Positions 41,685 to 49,745 of a DNA stretch of 64,000 bases are shown in pieces. The number at the start of each line of letters is the position of its first letter. Positions within the stretch are counted from its first letter, which is position 1. The position numbers and the translations under genes were made by a program. The stretch is from positions 248,001 to 312,000 of the forward strand of contig JANJTC010000004.1 in the NCBI GenBank assembly GCA_024711325.1, written 5' to 3'. Source of the DNA: Bacteriovoracaceae bacterium. Lineage in GTDB: Bacteria > Bdellovibrionota > Bacteriovoracia > Bacteriovoracales > Bacteriovoracaceae. The notes under the pieces are model-generated. The model was not told the origin of the DNA. It made no database searches and was given only the letters and a program-made list of their open reading frames with translations.

Positions 41685-44293
41685 TTAAGGGCCCCTTCTA
41701 CTGCTTTGATCAGTTCATCAACTTTGGCCGCATCACCAGAGCCCTGGGCATTATCAGGCTTGCCGCCACCACGGCCATTTACGATTGGCATTACTTGTTT
41801 CAGGATTTCTGAGCAATTAACGGTTTTATTATTACGAGAAGTTTTTAAGATGAAAGAAACTTTATCTCCCAGGATGGTAATGAGAAAGAGTACACCTTTG
41901 GGGGTTTTATCCACAAAGATGTCGCCGAGTTTTCTCATGTTGTTAGGATCGCCATCATTTACTTTGGCCACAGTCAGGGTTAATCCATCTTTTATATCAA
42001 TCTTATTTGTAAAAAGATTTTGTGATTCAAACATCTGAATCTTGTCATTCAGAGTTTCTATCAGTTTAGCTTTCTCTTTAACATCGGCATGCAAAGCCGA
42101 GAGTTTTTCAAGCACTCTTTCATCTTTTACTGCAAAGCTCTTTTCAACTTCGCTTAAAATTTTAGAGCGATTAAGTAGATATTCAATAGCAGTCGTGGAA
42201 GTAATCGCTTCAATTCTTCTAACCCCTGAAGCCAGGGATGTTTCAATCAGAATTTTAAAAAGACCAATTTCGCTGGTATTGGAAACATGAGTCCCGCCGC
42301 AGAGTTCACAGGAAACATCACCCATCGTCAGAACTCTGACCCGGTCGCCATATTTTTCACCAAAGAGTGCCATGGCACCTTTTTTAGTCGCTTCATCTTT
42401 TGACATATGCGCGGCCTTAACCGGAAGAGAAGAGGCAACCGCTGAATTCACCAGTTCTTCCACCTGAGCAATCTCTTCTGGTTTTAAAGCTTCTGAATGG
42501 GTGAAATCAAATCGTAAACGATCCGGGCCGACTGAAGATCCGGCCTGCTTAATATGGTTACCTAAAACTTTAATTAAGGCTGATTGAAGCAGGTGAGTCG
42601 CTGAATGGTTGCGCTTGGTAAGTTCACGCTCTTCATGATTAATCTTAAGCGTGTAAGATTCGCCAACAGTTAAGGCATCTGCATCCGGGGAGACGTGGAC
42701 ATGCAGACCATCAACTGGCTTTTGCGTGTCAGAAATACTCGCCAGTTTCCCTTCTTTTGACTGGATTTCACCTCTGTCACCAACTTGTCCACCGCCTTCG
42801 CCGTAGAAAGGAGTTTTATCAAAAACCAGATAAAATTCTCCATCGATTTCTTCCTTGGCCAGGAGTTTTGCTTCTCCCACAACTTCATCAAAACCGATGA
42901 ATTGAGTCTCACCAAATTTCTCTTTGATCGTGTAGAAGACTTTTAAATTATCTTCCTGAACTTTAAATTTAGAACCTTTCTTGGATTGTTCCTTCTGTCG
43001 GGCCATGGCCTTTTCAAAACCTTCACTGTCTAGTTCAAGTTTTTTCTCACGCAAAATAACTTCCGTTAAATCCAGAGGAAATCCGAATGTATCATATAGC
43101 TTGAAGGCGACTTCTCCGGAGAGTTTGTCTCCTGGTTTGATTTTAGAGAGCTCTTCATTGATTAGGGCCAATCCTGTGTCGAGTGTTTTACGAAACTTCT
43201 CTTCTTCCAACTTCAGAAGTTTTTCTGCAAGAGCCGCGTTCTGAGCATTATCTGGATACTCTTCGCCTAAAGATTCAATGACGGCCGGAATTAGTTTATA
43301 AAAGCTGATATCTTTAAGTCCCAAGAGTGAAAGATGGCGTACGGCACGACGGATAATCCGTCGAAGTACATAACCTCTTCCATCATTGGAAGGAATGACG
43401 CCATCAGTGATCAACATGGTACAGGACCGGATATGATCAGCAACTACCCGGAAGGAAGATTTTTCATCTTCTGAATTGGTAGTGTAGTAATTTTTTCCAG
43501 TAAGTTCTCCGATGGCCTTCATGATGGGCCCAAATATATCGGTATCGTAGTTATAATATTTACCTTGAATCACGGCCGTTACACGTTCTAGTCCTGCTCC
43601 TGTATCTACAGAAGGTTTGGGCAGGGACTTACGTTTGATCTCGTTTCCTTCCTTGTATTTTTCATACTGCATGAAAACCAAATTCCAGATTTCTACATAT
43701 CTGCCCTCGTCATCAATTTCTTGATGACCTTCAGGTACACCGGTTGATCTCTCTGGTCCATGATCAAAAAAGATTTCGGAGCAAGGACCACAAGGTCCTA
43801 CGTCACCCATTTCCCAGAAATTGGATTTATCGCCAAGTTTATATATACGTTCACGAGGAACACCCATGTCCCGATGCCAGATTTCCATTGCCTCATCATC
43901 GGATTCATGAACAGTGATCAGAAGTTTGTCTTTTGGGATTTTGAGTTCAACAGTTAGAAGTTCCCAGGCAAAACGAATAGCTTCCTTCTTAAAATAATCT
44001 CCAAATGAGAAGTTACCCAGCATTTCAAAGAAAGTATGATGGCGGGCAGTGAAGCCTACATTCTCCAGATCGTTATGCTTACCACCAGCACGGACACATT
44101 TTTGGATGGTGACTGCCCGGCGATTGGATGGATTGGCCTTCCCGGTAAAAAAATCTTTAAACTGATTCATTCCGGCGTTGGCGAAAAGAAGAGTTGGATC
44201 GTTATGAGGAACGAGGCTGGATGACTTGTGTTTGTCATGGCCATGTTTGATAAAATAATTGGAAAAAGCATTACGGATTTCTTGAGCGCGCAT
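41681..44293 (-). CDS. alaS: Alanyl-tRNA synthetase
   Basis: Charges tRNA-Ala; class II synthetase with an editing domain. It has 870 residues: aminoacylation core (VGFTARHHTFFEMLGNFSFG, GDVGPCGPCSEIFFDHGP), editing domain HSATHLLQSALIKVLG with the zinc-binding C-x-x-x-H part in CELCGGTHV, and a C-terminal coiled-coil/glycine-rich domain (NGRGGGKPDNAQGSGD). Normal length for the family. First gene of a two-gene unit with the binding lipoprotein. In many bacteria recX or recA precedes alaS; here two unknown exported genes lie between recX and alaS. Confidence 0.97.
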   Translation of the reverse strand: MRAQEIRNAFSNYFIKHGHDKHKSSSLVPHNDPTLLFANAGMNQFKDFFTGKANPSNRRAVTIQKCVRAGGKHNDLENVGFTARHHTFFEMLGNFSFGDYFKKEAIRFAWELLTVELKIPKDKLLITVHESDDEAMEIWHRDMGVPRERIYKLGDKSNFWEMGDVGPCGPCSEIFFDHGPERSTGVPEGHQEIDDEGRYVEIWNLVFMQYEKYKEGNEIKRKSLPKPSVDTGAGLERVTAVIQGKYYNYDTDIFGPIMKAIGELTGKNYYTTNSEDEKSSFRVVADHIRSCTMLITDGVIPSNDGRGYVLRRIIRRAVRHLSLLGLKDISFYKLIPAVIESLGEEYPDNAQNAALAEKLLKLEEEKFRKTLDTGLALINEELSKIKPGDKLSGEVAFKLYDTFGFPLDLTEVILREKKLELDSEGFEKAMARQKEQSKKGSKFKVQEDNLKVFYTIKEKFGETQFIGFDEVVGEAKLLAKEEIDGEFYLVFDKTPFYGEGGGQVGDRGEIQSKEGKLASISDTQKPVDGLHVHVSPDADALTVGESYTLKINHEERELTKRNHSATHLLQSALIKVLGNHIKQAGSSVGPDRLRFDFTHSEALKPEEIAQVEELVNSAVASSLPVKAAHMSKDEATKKGAMALFGEKYGDRVRVLTMGDVSCELCGGTHVSNTSEIGLFKILIETSLASGVRRIEAITSTTAIEYLLNRSKILSEVEKSFAVKDERVLEKLSALHADVKEKAKLIETLNDKIQMFESQNLFTNKIDIKDGLTLTVAKVNDGDPNNMRKLGDIFVDKTPKGVLFLITILGDKVSFILKTSRNNKTVNCSEILKQVMPIVNGRGGGKPDNAQGSGDAAKVDELIKAVEGALK

Positions 44294-44369
44294 AAAGTCC
44301 CTCTTGAGAGTTAAAAGTGCTCAAAAAGGGTATCATAAATGCGCTGTGCAAGGGGAGTCAAAAAGTGTT

Positions 44370-45182
44370 CTACATCGCTTGGGCTTGATTAAAATCAAAA
44401 CTTTGGGCCTGAATCGCTTCCTGTTGCATCTGCTGATCGTTTTCCAGCATCGCTTCCGGACTTACTTCCGCCTGAATTTGGTTTTCTCCACCAAAGTCAC
44501 CCACCGATACATTATTATTTTCGGCCAGCATTTGCTCGGTTTCATATCTTTCATTTTCCGGACTCACACTTGAGAAACGAAGACGCGTTCCTTCTAGTGG
44601 ACCGTTAGTTAAAGTCACCATATAAGAGTTCTGATCCACCTGATACATCATGCCTGAGTACAGCTCACCATCAAAATCATACTCAAAAACATTACCCGTC
44701 ATTTCTGAGAATGAAACCGCTACACCTTCGCCATTAGGCAGGGCCACATTCAAATCTTCGATCACGCCATTATTGGTTGAAAGAGATCCGTTAAATTGAG
44801 TATTAGTTAAACCTTGTTGCCATTTTTTAGGATTAATCACTTCCACAAGTGAAAGGGTTAGTTCTTCTTGAACAGCAGCTTGAGGAATGATATCTGCGCT
44901 TTCAACCAAAGCAGGCGCTGGAGCCGAAATTTGTTCAACCACTGCCGCCATTTTCTTGGAAACGATGGGAGAAGGTGCGAGCTTTTGCCAAGTCGTGGTG
45001 GCCGCAACTTCACGACCTTTAATCGTCACGCCATACATTTCATCTAAACGTTTGACGAATTTTACATTTGAACCAGAAAGATGCGACTCAGAATTAATGA
45101 CTACCGCATTGTATGTTCCTGTCAGAACGAAGAGTCCCGCCACCATGAATGCAAAAGCTTTATTCTTGTTATTCCAGTTCAT
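44370..45182 (-). CDS. Membrane-anchored periplasmic protein, unknown
   Basis: 270 residues, not recognised. N-terminal signal anchor (AFAFMVAGLFVLTGTYNAVV), a Ser/Thr/Pro/Ala-rich linker to about residue 105, a beta-rich domain (QFNGSLSTNNGVIEDLNVAL, GNVFEYDFDGELYSGMMYQV, SYMVTLTNGPLEGTRLRFSS), and an acidic, Gln-rich tail with no positive charges (about the last 55 residues, ending QAQSFDFNQAQAM). The start ATG 45182 has AGGGG 6 bases upstream, which is buried in a hairpin (45186-45218). Position between alaS and the Cys-protease-like gene gives no functional clue. Confidence 0.68.
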   Translation of the reverse strand: MNWNNKNKAFAFMVAGLFVLTGTYNAVVINSESHLSGSNVKFVKRLDEMYGVTIKGREVAATTTWQKLAPSPIVSKKMAAVVEQISAPAPALVESADIIPQAAVQEELTLSLVEVINPKKWQQGLTNTQFNGSLSTNNGVIEDLNVALPNGEGVAVSFSEMTGNVFEYDFDGELYSGMMYQVDQNSYMVTLTNGPLEGTRLRFSSVSPENERYETEQMLAENNNVSVGDFGGENQIQAEVSPEAMLENDQQMQQEAIQAQSFDFNQAQAM

Positions 45183-45185
45183 AAA

Positions 45186-45218
45186 ATTCCCCTGTGCTTT
45201 TATAGAAGCAAGGGGAAT
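45186..45218 (-). promoter_or_regulatory. Leader hairpin sequestering the ribosome binding site of the 44370-45182 gene
   Basis: The outer stem ATTCCCCT (45186-45193) / AGGGGAAT (45211-45218) is perfect, with an inner GCTT / AAGC (45196-45199 / 45206-45209). On the minus strand the Shine-Dalgarno AGGGG is the 3' arm of the outer stem, 6 bases before the ATG, so folding would bury it completely. Confidence 0.6.
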
Positions 45219-45282
45219 GCCAAAATTGCGAGGGGTAAGTCACCGATTGAACGATGACGATTGTAGATATACTTGGCGGTGT

Positions 45283-46080
45283 CTAATTCTTAGACAGTTT
45301 TAGCGAGTTACAATTTCCCTGGATGGTACTTGCGATTCGCTCCATCTCTTTAGTTTCTTCCAGGTAAGGTGTGAAATCGCCATAATACTCATGGGTAAAA
45401 CGAGTATCACCAACTTCATAACGGTAAAACATGGTCATTCTGGGATAGTTACTGTCGATTACTTCCAGAAGATAACCATTTCTTTCTTTTTTCATATTTA
45501 CCACCAACCACGCATGGGCGGTAATACCCTTAATCTGAAGTTTTTGATAAGCGATATTTCCTTTGATTTCTACATCCGCATAAAGTTCATCCATCAAAGT
45601 TTTCATTTTATCAGCGGTGACAACAGCTTTGCCTCTGAGTCCTCTCACCCAAGCGAATTTTGCCCCATCAGTTCTCTGCCAAGCTTCAAGTTCATCCTGA
45701 ATCATGACCTGGAAATCAAGGGAGAAATCTCGTAAGTTCTCATAACCGGGAATTATCACAATTTCGCGGCCCGCCCTTAATTTTTTAATTATCAGGTAAG
45801 CTTCATCTTCACTCGGCCGGTTGGCCCGAGGTTTAAATATGGTTAGGTATAAAGAATTTCTTTGAAATCGGGAATGCCACCAGCAGACTCCGCCATTGCC
45901 GATTCCACCAAAATTTCTAAAGGCCATGAGGTTATCTGGATCCTTCGTCAGAGTTTTCACATATTCTTGATCTCTTCTATCATTACAAAATTGGTTCATG
46001 CTGGAAGATGGTTTGGTTGCAAAACTTGAAAAGGAAGCCGTGAGAATAAGAAAAGCGACGATTTTAAATTTAAAATTCAT
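45283..46080 (-). CDS. Exported protein with papain-like Cys/His/Asp pattern
   Basis: 265 residues. Signal peptide (KIVAFLILTASFSSFA). A possible clan CA cysteine-peptidase triad is visible: Cys66 in GNGGVCWWHSRFQR (C followed by WW, as in papain-like CW motifs), His189 in GITAHAWLVV and Asp209 or Asn211 in LLEVIDSNYP. Spacing Cys to His of about 120 residues fits transglutaminase or peptidase folds. I do not recognise a named family; the assignment is by motif only. A divergent-looking palindrome (46096-46110) lies just upstream and CTGGAG serves as Shine-Dalgarno. Confidence 0.6.
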   Translation of the reverse strand: MNFKFKIVAFLILTASFSSFATKPSSSMNQFCNDRRDQEYVKTLTKDPDNLMAFRNFGGIGNGGVCWWHSRFQRNSLYLTIFKPRANRPSEDEAYLIIKKLRAGREIVIIPGYENLRDFSLDFQVMIQDELEAWQRTDGAKFAWVRGLRGKAVVTADKMKTLMDELYADVEIKGNIAYQKLQIKGITAHAWLVVNMKKERNGYLLEVIDSNYPRMTMFYRYEVGDTRFTHEYYGDFTPYLEETKEMERIASTIQGNCNSLKLSKN

Positions 46081-46095
46081 GAAGCAACTCCAGAT

Positions 46096-46110
46096 ACTGT
46101 TTAATACAGT
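46096..46110 (-). promoter_or_regulatory. Short palindrome upstream of the Cys-protease-like gene
   Basis: ACTGT (46096-46100), TTAAT, ACAGT (46106-46110), 16 bases before the ATG at 46080. It could be an operator overlapping the promoter. The half-site spacing is too short for the E. coli LexA box (CTGT-N8-ACAG). Confidence 0.3.
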
Positions 46111-46171
46111 TCATGGTAATTAGCTTTCGCATCTAATGGGGATCAGTTGTAAAAACTACCTGTGGTGTTAA

Positions 46172-46657
46172 TTAATAGTCACTATTGTTAGAATTCAGAT
46201 ACTTATTAAGAGAATTTTTGGCGTCACTATAGTCGTGACCTTTTGAGATGAGAAATCTTAAGACCTTTTCGCGCAGTTTTTGTTTCTCGGCAGGGTCTGC
46301 TGGTATTTCTTTTGAGCGGAGCTTTTTCGCTACCAGTTTTTCGATACTGTCTTCATCATTAAAGCCCAACTCCTGACCGACTAATTGAAACTCTTCGCTC
46401 GAAAAACTCAGGCGCTCTTGAGCACCACGTTTACGGATTTTGTCTTCGGACTCGCCTTTCATCATCCATTTACGAATAAAAAGGCGTCGGTAATTTTCTT
46501 CCTTTAAAAGTCCATTCGCTTTTAAGGCTTCAAGCACTTCATCCACTTCATGGGGAAGGTTATCTTTTTTAGAACGTAATTTTGTCCGGAGTTTGAACTC
46601 GGAATAATCCTGACGGGCAAGTAAGTGAATGGAGTAGTTGTAGATTCGCTTGTTCAT
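46172..46657 (-). CDS. recX: RecX regulatory protein
   Basis: Modulator that binds RecA filaments and limits their extension. It has 161 residues. RecX signature: NYSIHLLARQDYSEFKLRTK at the N-terminus, EVDEVLEALKANGLLKEENY, and the C-terminal KVLRFLISKGHDYSDAKNSL. It follows recA, but the recA terminator lies between them and no convincing Shine-Dalgarno precedes ATG 46657. Low expression by read-through, as described for E. coli recA-recX, is likely. Confidence 0.9.
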   Translation of the reverse strand: MNKRIYNYSIHLLARQDYSEFKLRTKLRSKKDNLPHEVDEVLEALKANGLLKEENYRRLFIRKWMMKGESEDKIRKRGAQERLSFSSEEFQLVGQELGFNDEDSIEKLVAKKLRSKEIPADPAEKQKLREKVLRFLISKGHDYSDAKNSLNKYLNSNNSDY

Positions 46658-46664
46658 GCAGAAT

Positions 46665-46687
46665 AAAAAAAGGCCACCGAAGTGGCC
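46665..46687 (-). terminator. Terminator between recA and recX
   Basis: On the minus strand the stem GGCCAC / GTGGCC has a TTCG tetraloop (46672-46687) and is followed by TTTTTTTA. It starts 9 bases after the recA stop and ends just before recX, so recX needs read-through. It closely resembles the rpoZ terminator at 36913. Confidence 0.9.
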
Positions 46688-46695
46688 CTTTCTTT

Positions 46696-47802
46696 TTATT
46701 GAACCTTAGCTTTGGCTTTAGTTGCAGTTTTTTCTTCTTTGATTTCCCCTGTGGCCATATCCACATTGGCAATCTCAGTGGTTTTAGTAATGCCGTGCTT
46801 GGCCAGAACTTTGGCACGAATTTCGGTCATTAGCTCAGGGTTATTTCTTAAATTCTCTTTTGAAGCTTCACGGCCTTGCCCAAGCTTAGCATTGTTATAA
46901 GAATACCAAGCCCCAGCTTTTTCTACGATGCCTTCATTCGCAGCGACATCGAGAAGATCACCTTCTTTAGAGATACCTGCTCCGTACATGATATCAAATT
47001 CAACTTCACGGAAAGGAGGCGCAACTTTGTTTTTAACGACTTTAACTCTGGTACGGTTACCAGTAACTTCTTCACCATCTTTAATTGCGCCAATACGACG
47101 GATATCCATACGAACTGAAGCGTAGAATTTTAGAGCGTTACCACCTGTTGTTGTTTCAGGATTACCGAACATCACACCAATTTTCATACGAAGCTGGTTA
47201 ATGAAAATAACAGTACAGTTTGAACGAGAAATTGAACCTGTTAATTTACGAAGGGCCTGAGACATAAGTCTTGCTTGAAGACCCATGTGTGAATCACCCA
47301 TATCGCCTTCAAGTTCAGCCTTTGGAGTTAGCGCTGCAACCGAATCGACAATTAAAAGATTTACAGCGCCTGAACGAACAAGCATATCTGTAATCTCTAG
47401 TGCCTGCTCACCAGAGTCTGGCTGAGAGATAAGAGTATTAGGAATATCTACGCCAAGTTTAGCAGCATAAACAGTATCGAGTGCATGTTCAGCATCGATG
47501 AAAGCAACGGTTCCACCAGCTTTTTGGCACTCAGCTGCAATGTGAAGCGTAAGAGTTGTTTTACCAGAAGACTCAGGACCGTAGATTTCAATGATACGAC
47601 CTTGAGGAATTCCACCTACGCCGAGGGCAAGGTCAATACCTAGAGACCCAGTTGAGATTGCTGGAATTTTTTCAGCAGCTTCAGTTGAATCGAGGCGCAT
47701 AATTGCCCCTTTACCGAATTGCTTCTCAATTGTTGAAAGGGCCAGATCTAGCGCTTTCTTTTTGTTCGCAGCATCTGTTGTGTTAGCGTGATTTAAAGAC
47801 AT
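46696..47802 (-). CDS. recA: RecA recombinase
   Basis: Central strand-exchange ATPase and coprotease for LexA-type repressors. It has 368 residues. Walker A GPESSGKT at 75-82, [20 protein letters not shown] (Walker B and L1 region), [20 protein letters not shown] (L2) and [20 protein letters not shown]. The C-terminal tail is Lys/Ala-rich ([13 protein letters not shown]) rather than the acidic tail of E. coli RecA. Strong Shine-Dalgarno AAGGAGA before the ATG. I see no confident LexA box upstream. Confidence 0.98.
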   Translation of the reverse strand: MSLNHANTTDAANKKKALDLALSTIEKQFGKGAIMRLDSTEAAEKIPAISTGSLGIDLALGVGGIPQGRIIEIYGPESSGKTTLTLHIAAECQKAGGTVAFIDAEHALDTVYAAKLGVDIPNTLISQPDSGEQALEITDMLVRSGAVNLLIVDSVAALTPKAELEGDMGDSHMGLQARLMSQALRKLTGSISRSNCTVIFINQLRMKIGVMFGNPETTTGGNALKFYASVRMDIRRIGAIKDGEEVTGNRTRVKVVKNKVAPPFREVEFDIMYGAGISKEGDLLDVAANEGIVEKAGAWYSYNNAKLGQGREASKENLRNNPELMTEIRAKVLAKHGITKTTEIANVDMATGEIKEEKTATKAKAKVQ

Positions 47803-47903
47803 GAGGTTCTCCTTCTCTCTTACAAAAATACGTTTATGAAGGTGCGTGTTATATATTCAAGCTAACATCGCCCTTCGTTTTCGACAATGGCTATTATGCA
47901 ATT

Positions 47904-47923
47904 TTTACGGAAAATTTACGGAA
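47904..47923 (-). repeat. Tandem TTTACGGAA repeat in the recA upstream region
   Basis: TTTACGGAA occurs at 47904-47912 and 47915-47923, an 11-base period, so both copies face the same side of the helix. It is about 100 bases upstream of recA and close to the pgpA stop (47964). It may be a pair of binding half-sites; no match to a known operator is claimed. Confidence 0.35.
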
Positions 47924-47963
47924 GGTTAAGGATTTGAAATATTTAGCTAATTAATGCCTGGAG

Positions 47964-48443
47964 TTAAAAAAACTTCGTCATCAATAAGGTAAAAATTCCT
48001 GCATAGACACCACTCACAACATCATCAGTAATGGTTCCAACACCATGATGCAAACGATCAAAATACGAAGCAGGCCAGATTTTTACAATATCAAAAAAGC
48101 GGAATGAAGCAAAAACCAAGAAGAGTGTAGGAAAGTCAATTGTGCTGACAAAACTCCAGGTGATGAGCATACCAATCACTTCATCAATCACAATCCATTG
48201 AGGATCATGGAGCTGATATTTTTTTTGGACATGCTCAGTGACTAGGACTGAAGCAATGAAGAGGACAATAATTAAGCCAATTAAACTATAAGTATTTATT
48301 TGAAGGTGGTGCAGTAAGTAAATTAGCGGAAGTGTTGCAAGGCTTCCAACTGTTCCAGGTGCTTTAGGAAATTTTCCGGTGAAAAACCAGGATAAGAAGA
48401 GGACAGTTAGAAGGGAAGGGGCCTGTATTTTTTGCTCTTTCAT
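47964..48443 (-). CDS. pgpA: Phosphatidylglycerophosphatase A
   Basis: Inner-membrane enzyme that removes phosphate from phosphatidylglycerophosphate to give phosphatidylglycerol. From ATG 48443 it has 159 residues, normal for the family. It contains FTGKFPKAPGTVGSLATLPL at the N-terminus, the conserved catalytic motif DPQWIVIDEVIGMLITW, and RFFDIVKIWPASYFDR plus GVGTITDDVVSGVYAG. The longer reading from 48512 would overlap the divergent gene at 48504 and lacks support. Confidence 0.93.
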   Translation of the reverse strand: MKEQKIQAPSLLTVLFLSWFFTGKFPKAPGTVGSLATLPLIYLLHHLQINTYSLIGLIIVLFIASVLVTEHVQKKYQLHDPQWIVIDEVIGMLITWSFVSTIDFPTLFLVFASFRFFDIVKIWPASYFDRLHHGVGTITDDVVSGVYAGIFTLLMTKFF

Positions 48444-48503
48444 AAGATTTACGTTAGTTTTCCTTTTTAAAACTCTAAACGTGATTTGAGAGATTGGCAA
48501 AAT

Positions 48504-49745
48504 ATGGCGCAACGTCCGAGCTACCTCGCTGATTATGGATTTAACTGGGAAACATTTGATGTTGTTTGCAGTGGTAAATCCTCTTTAGATGCAACTAACT
48601 ACCTGACTGAGCTCTCCGATAAAGATCAGGTCGCTGAATTTTTGTATGGTTATGGGTTTGATATTTCCGATCCTGTCGAAAGTGCTGAACTCTTTGGAAT
48701 TTTTCAAGAGGCCATGCAGTTTATTAAGAGATATTTCTTAATTGAAGGCAATCCAGAAGGCCTCGATATGCGAGTGCCTAACTATCTCTATTCCATCACT
48801 AATATTTCAGAATTATTTTTAGCTGCCACTGGTTATTCATCAGTTAAGTTAAAAACTGACGAACAACTTTGGGCCGGAGTAGTGCTGAAAGTGATGCATA
48901 CTCTTTTGCACACGGATAAAGATCTTCGATATCGTTATTTTTCAACCATTCAGCAACAGATTTTCGACCGTTTTTATAAGTTCATTCACCGAGATGAAGA
49001 AAACCGTTTGTTCCTTAAAAATGATTCAGGGACTTCTATACCTTTATATGATTTTCAGACTAAAGCGAAGAAAACCCGCGACTCAATTGTCATTAAACTA
49101 CTGCATAAGCAGGAGAATGTGGCCGAAGAACTCTTCGACCGAATTGGCGTAAGGATCATCACTTACAATAAACTGGATGCTCTGCGAGTGATTAAATTTC
49201 TTCACCGTAATCACGTCACTATCATAAATAACATCAAGCCAAGCCGTTCTCAGAATTCATTGGTTGATTTAAAGATGCTCAGAACCCGGATTTTTTCTCT
49301 CTATAAGGAATCAATTCGAAATGACATGCCGGAGGATGTTTTCTATCAGCGACTTAATGCCTTGATTGAAGATTGTTCTCCCATTAAAAAGAGTCATGAC
49401 AACCGCCATACCTCAGAAGAGTATCGAGCGATTCACTTTACCGGCCGACAGTTAATTAAGTACCGGAACCCGTTTATGTCTTCTTTTAACGAAGTCAGAA
49501 AGCAGGCCTTAAAAGATAAAGAAAATCCATTATCCCAGTCACTCTTGCAACTTGATACCTCGCCTATATCTCGAGATGTGCGCTTCTTTTATCCTTTTGA
49601 AGTCCAGCTGACTGATTATGAAAGCCACTTGAAGAATACTCAGGGTGAGGCTTCTCATGATGAGTATAAAAAGTCCCAACTGAAATCGGCGATGAAAAGA
49701 ATCTTCCGCCCAATCATTGAATTGAATAATATTAAATTCGATTAG
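48504..49745 (+). CDS. Protein with RelA/SpoT-like synthetase signature
   Basis: 413 residues from ATG 48504 (the TTG at 48486 is less likely). No signal or membrane helix. It looks like a family I associate with the TIGR04552 model of deltaproteobacteria and Bdellovibrio, which is annotated without function. Residues 190-370 follow the (p)ppGpp synthetase order: K190-T-R-D-S-I-V-I-K198 (compare KxxxSIxxK), Asp212 in LFDRIGVRII (compare DxxxxRII), Tyr307 and His311 in EYRAIHF (compare YQSLH) and Glu366 in FEVQL (compare EVQIRT). N-terminal 180 residues are helical, not the usual HD hydrolase; no TGS or ACT domain. It may be an alarmone synthetase or another nucleotidyltransferase of that fold. 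Confidence 0.72.
   Translation: MAQRPSYLADYGFNWETFDVVCSGKSSLDATNYLTELSDKDQVAEFLYGYGFDISDPVESAELFGIFQEAMQFIKRYFLIEGNPEGLDMRVPNYLYSITNISELFLAATGYSSVKLKTDEQLWAGVVLKVMHTLLHTDKDLRYRYFSTIQQQIFDRFYKFIHRDEENRLFLKNDSGTSIPLYDFQTKAKKTRDSIVIKLLHKQENVAEELFDRIGVRIITYNKLDALRVIKFLHRNHVTIINNIKPSRSQNSLVDLKMLRTRIFSLYKESIRNDMPEDVFYQRLNALIEDCSPIKKSHDNRHTSEEYRAIHFTGRQLIKYRNPFMSSFNEVRKQALKDKENPLSQSLLQLDTSPISRDVRFFYPFEVQLTDYESHLKNTQGEASHDEYKKSQLKSAMKRIFRPIIELNNIKFD

Noticed and set aside
46096..46110. ACTGT-TTAAT-ACAGT as an SOS box near recX
   Set aside because: The E. coli box needs CTGT-N8-ACAG; the centre here is five bases, and the adjacent gene is a secreted protein rather than a repair gene. Kept only as a generic palindrome.
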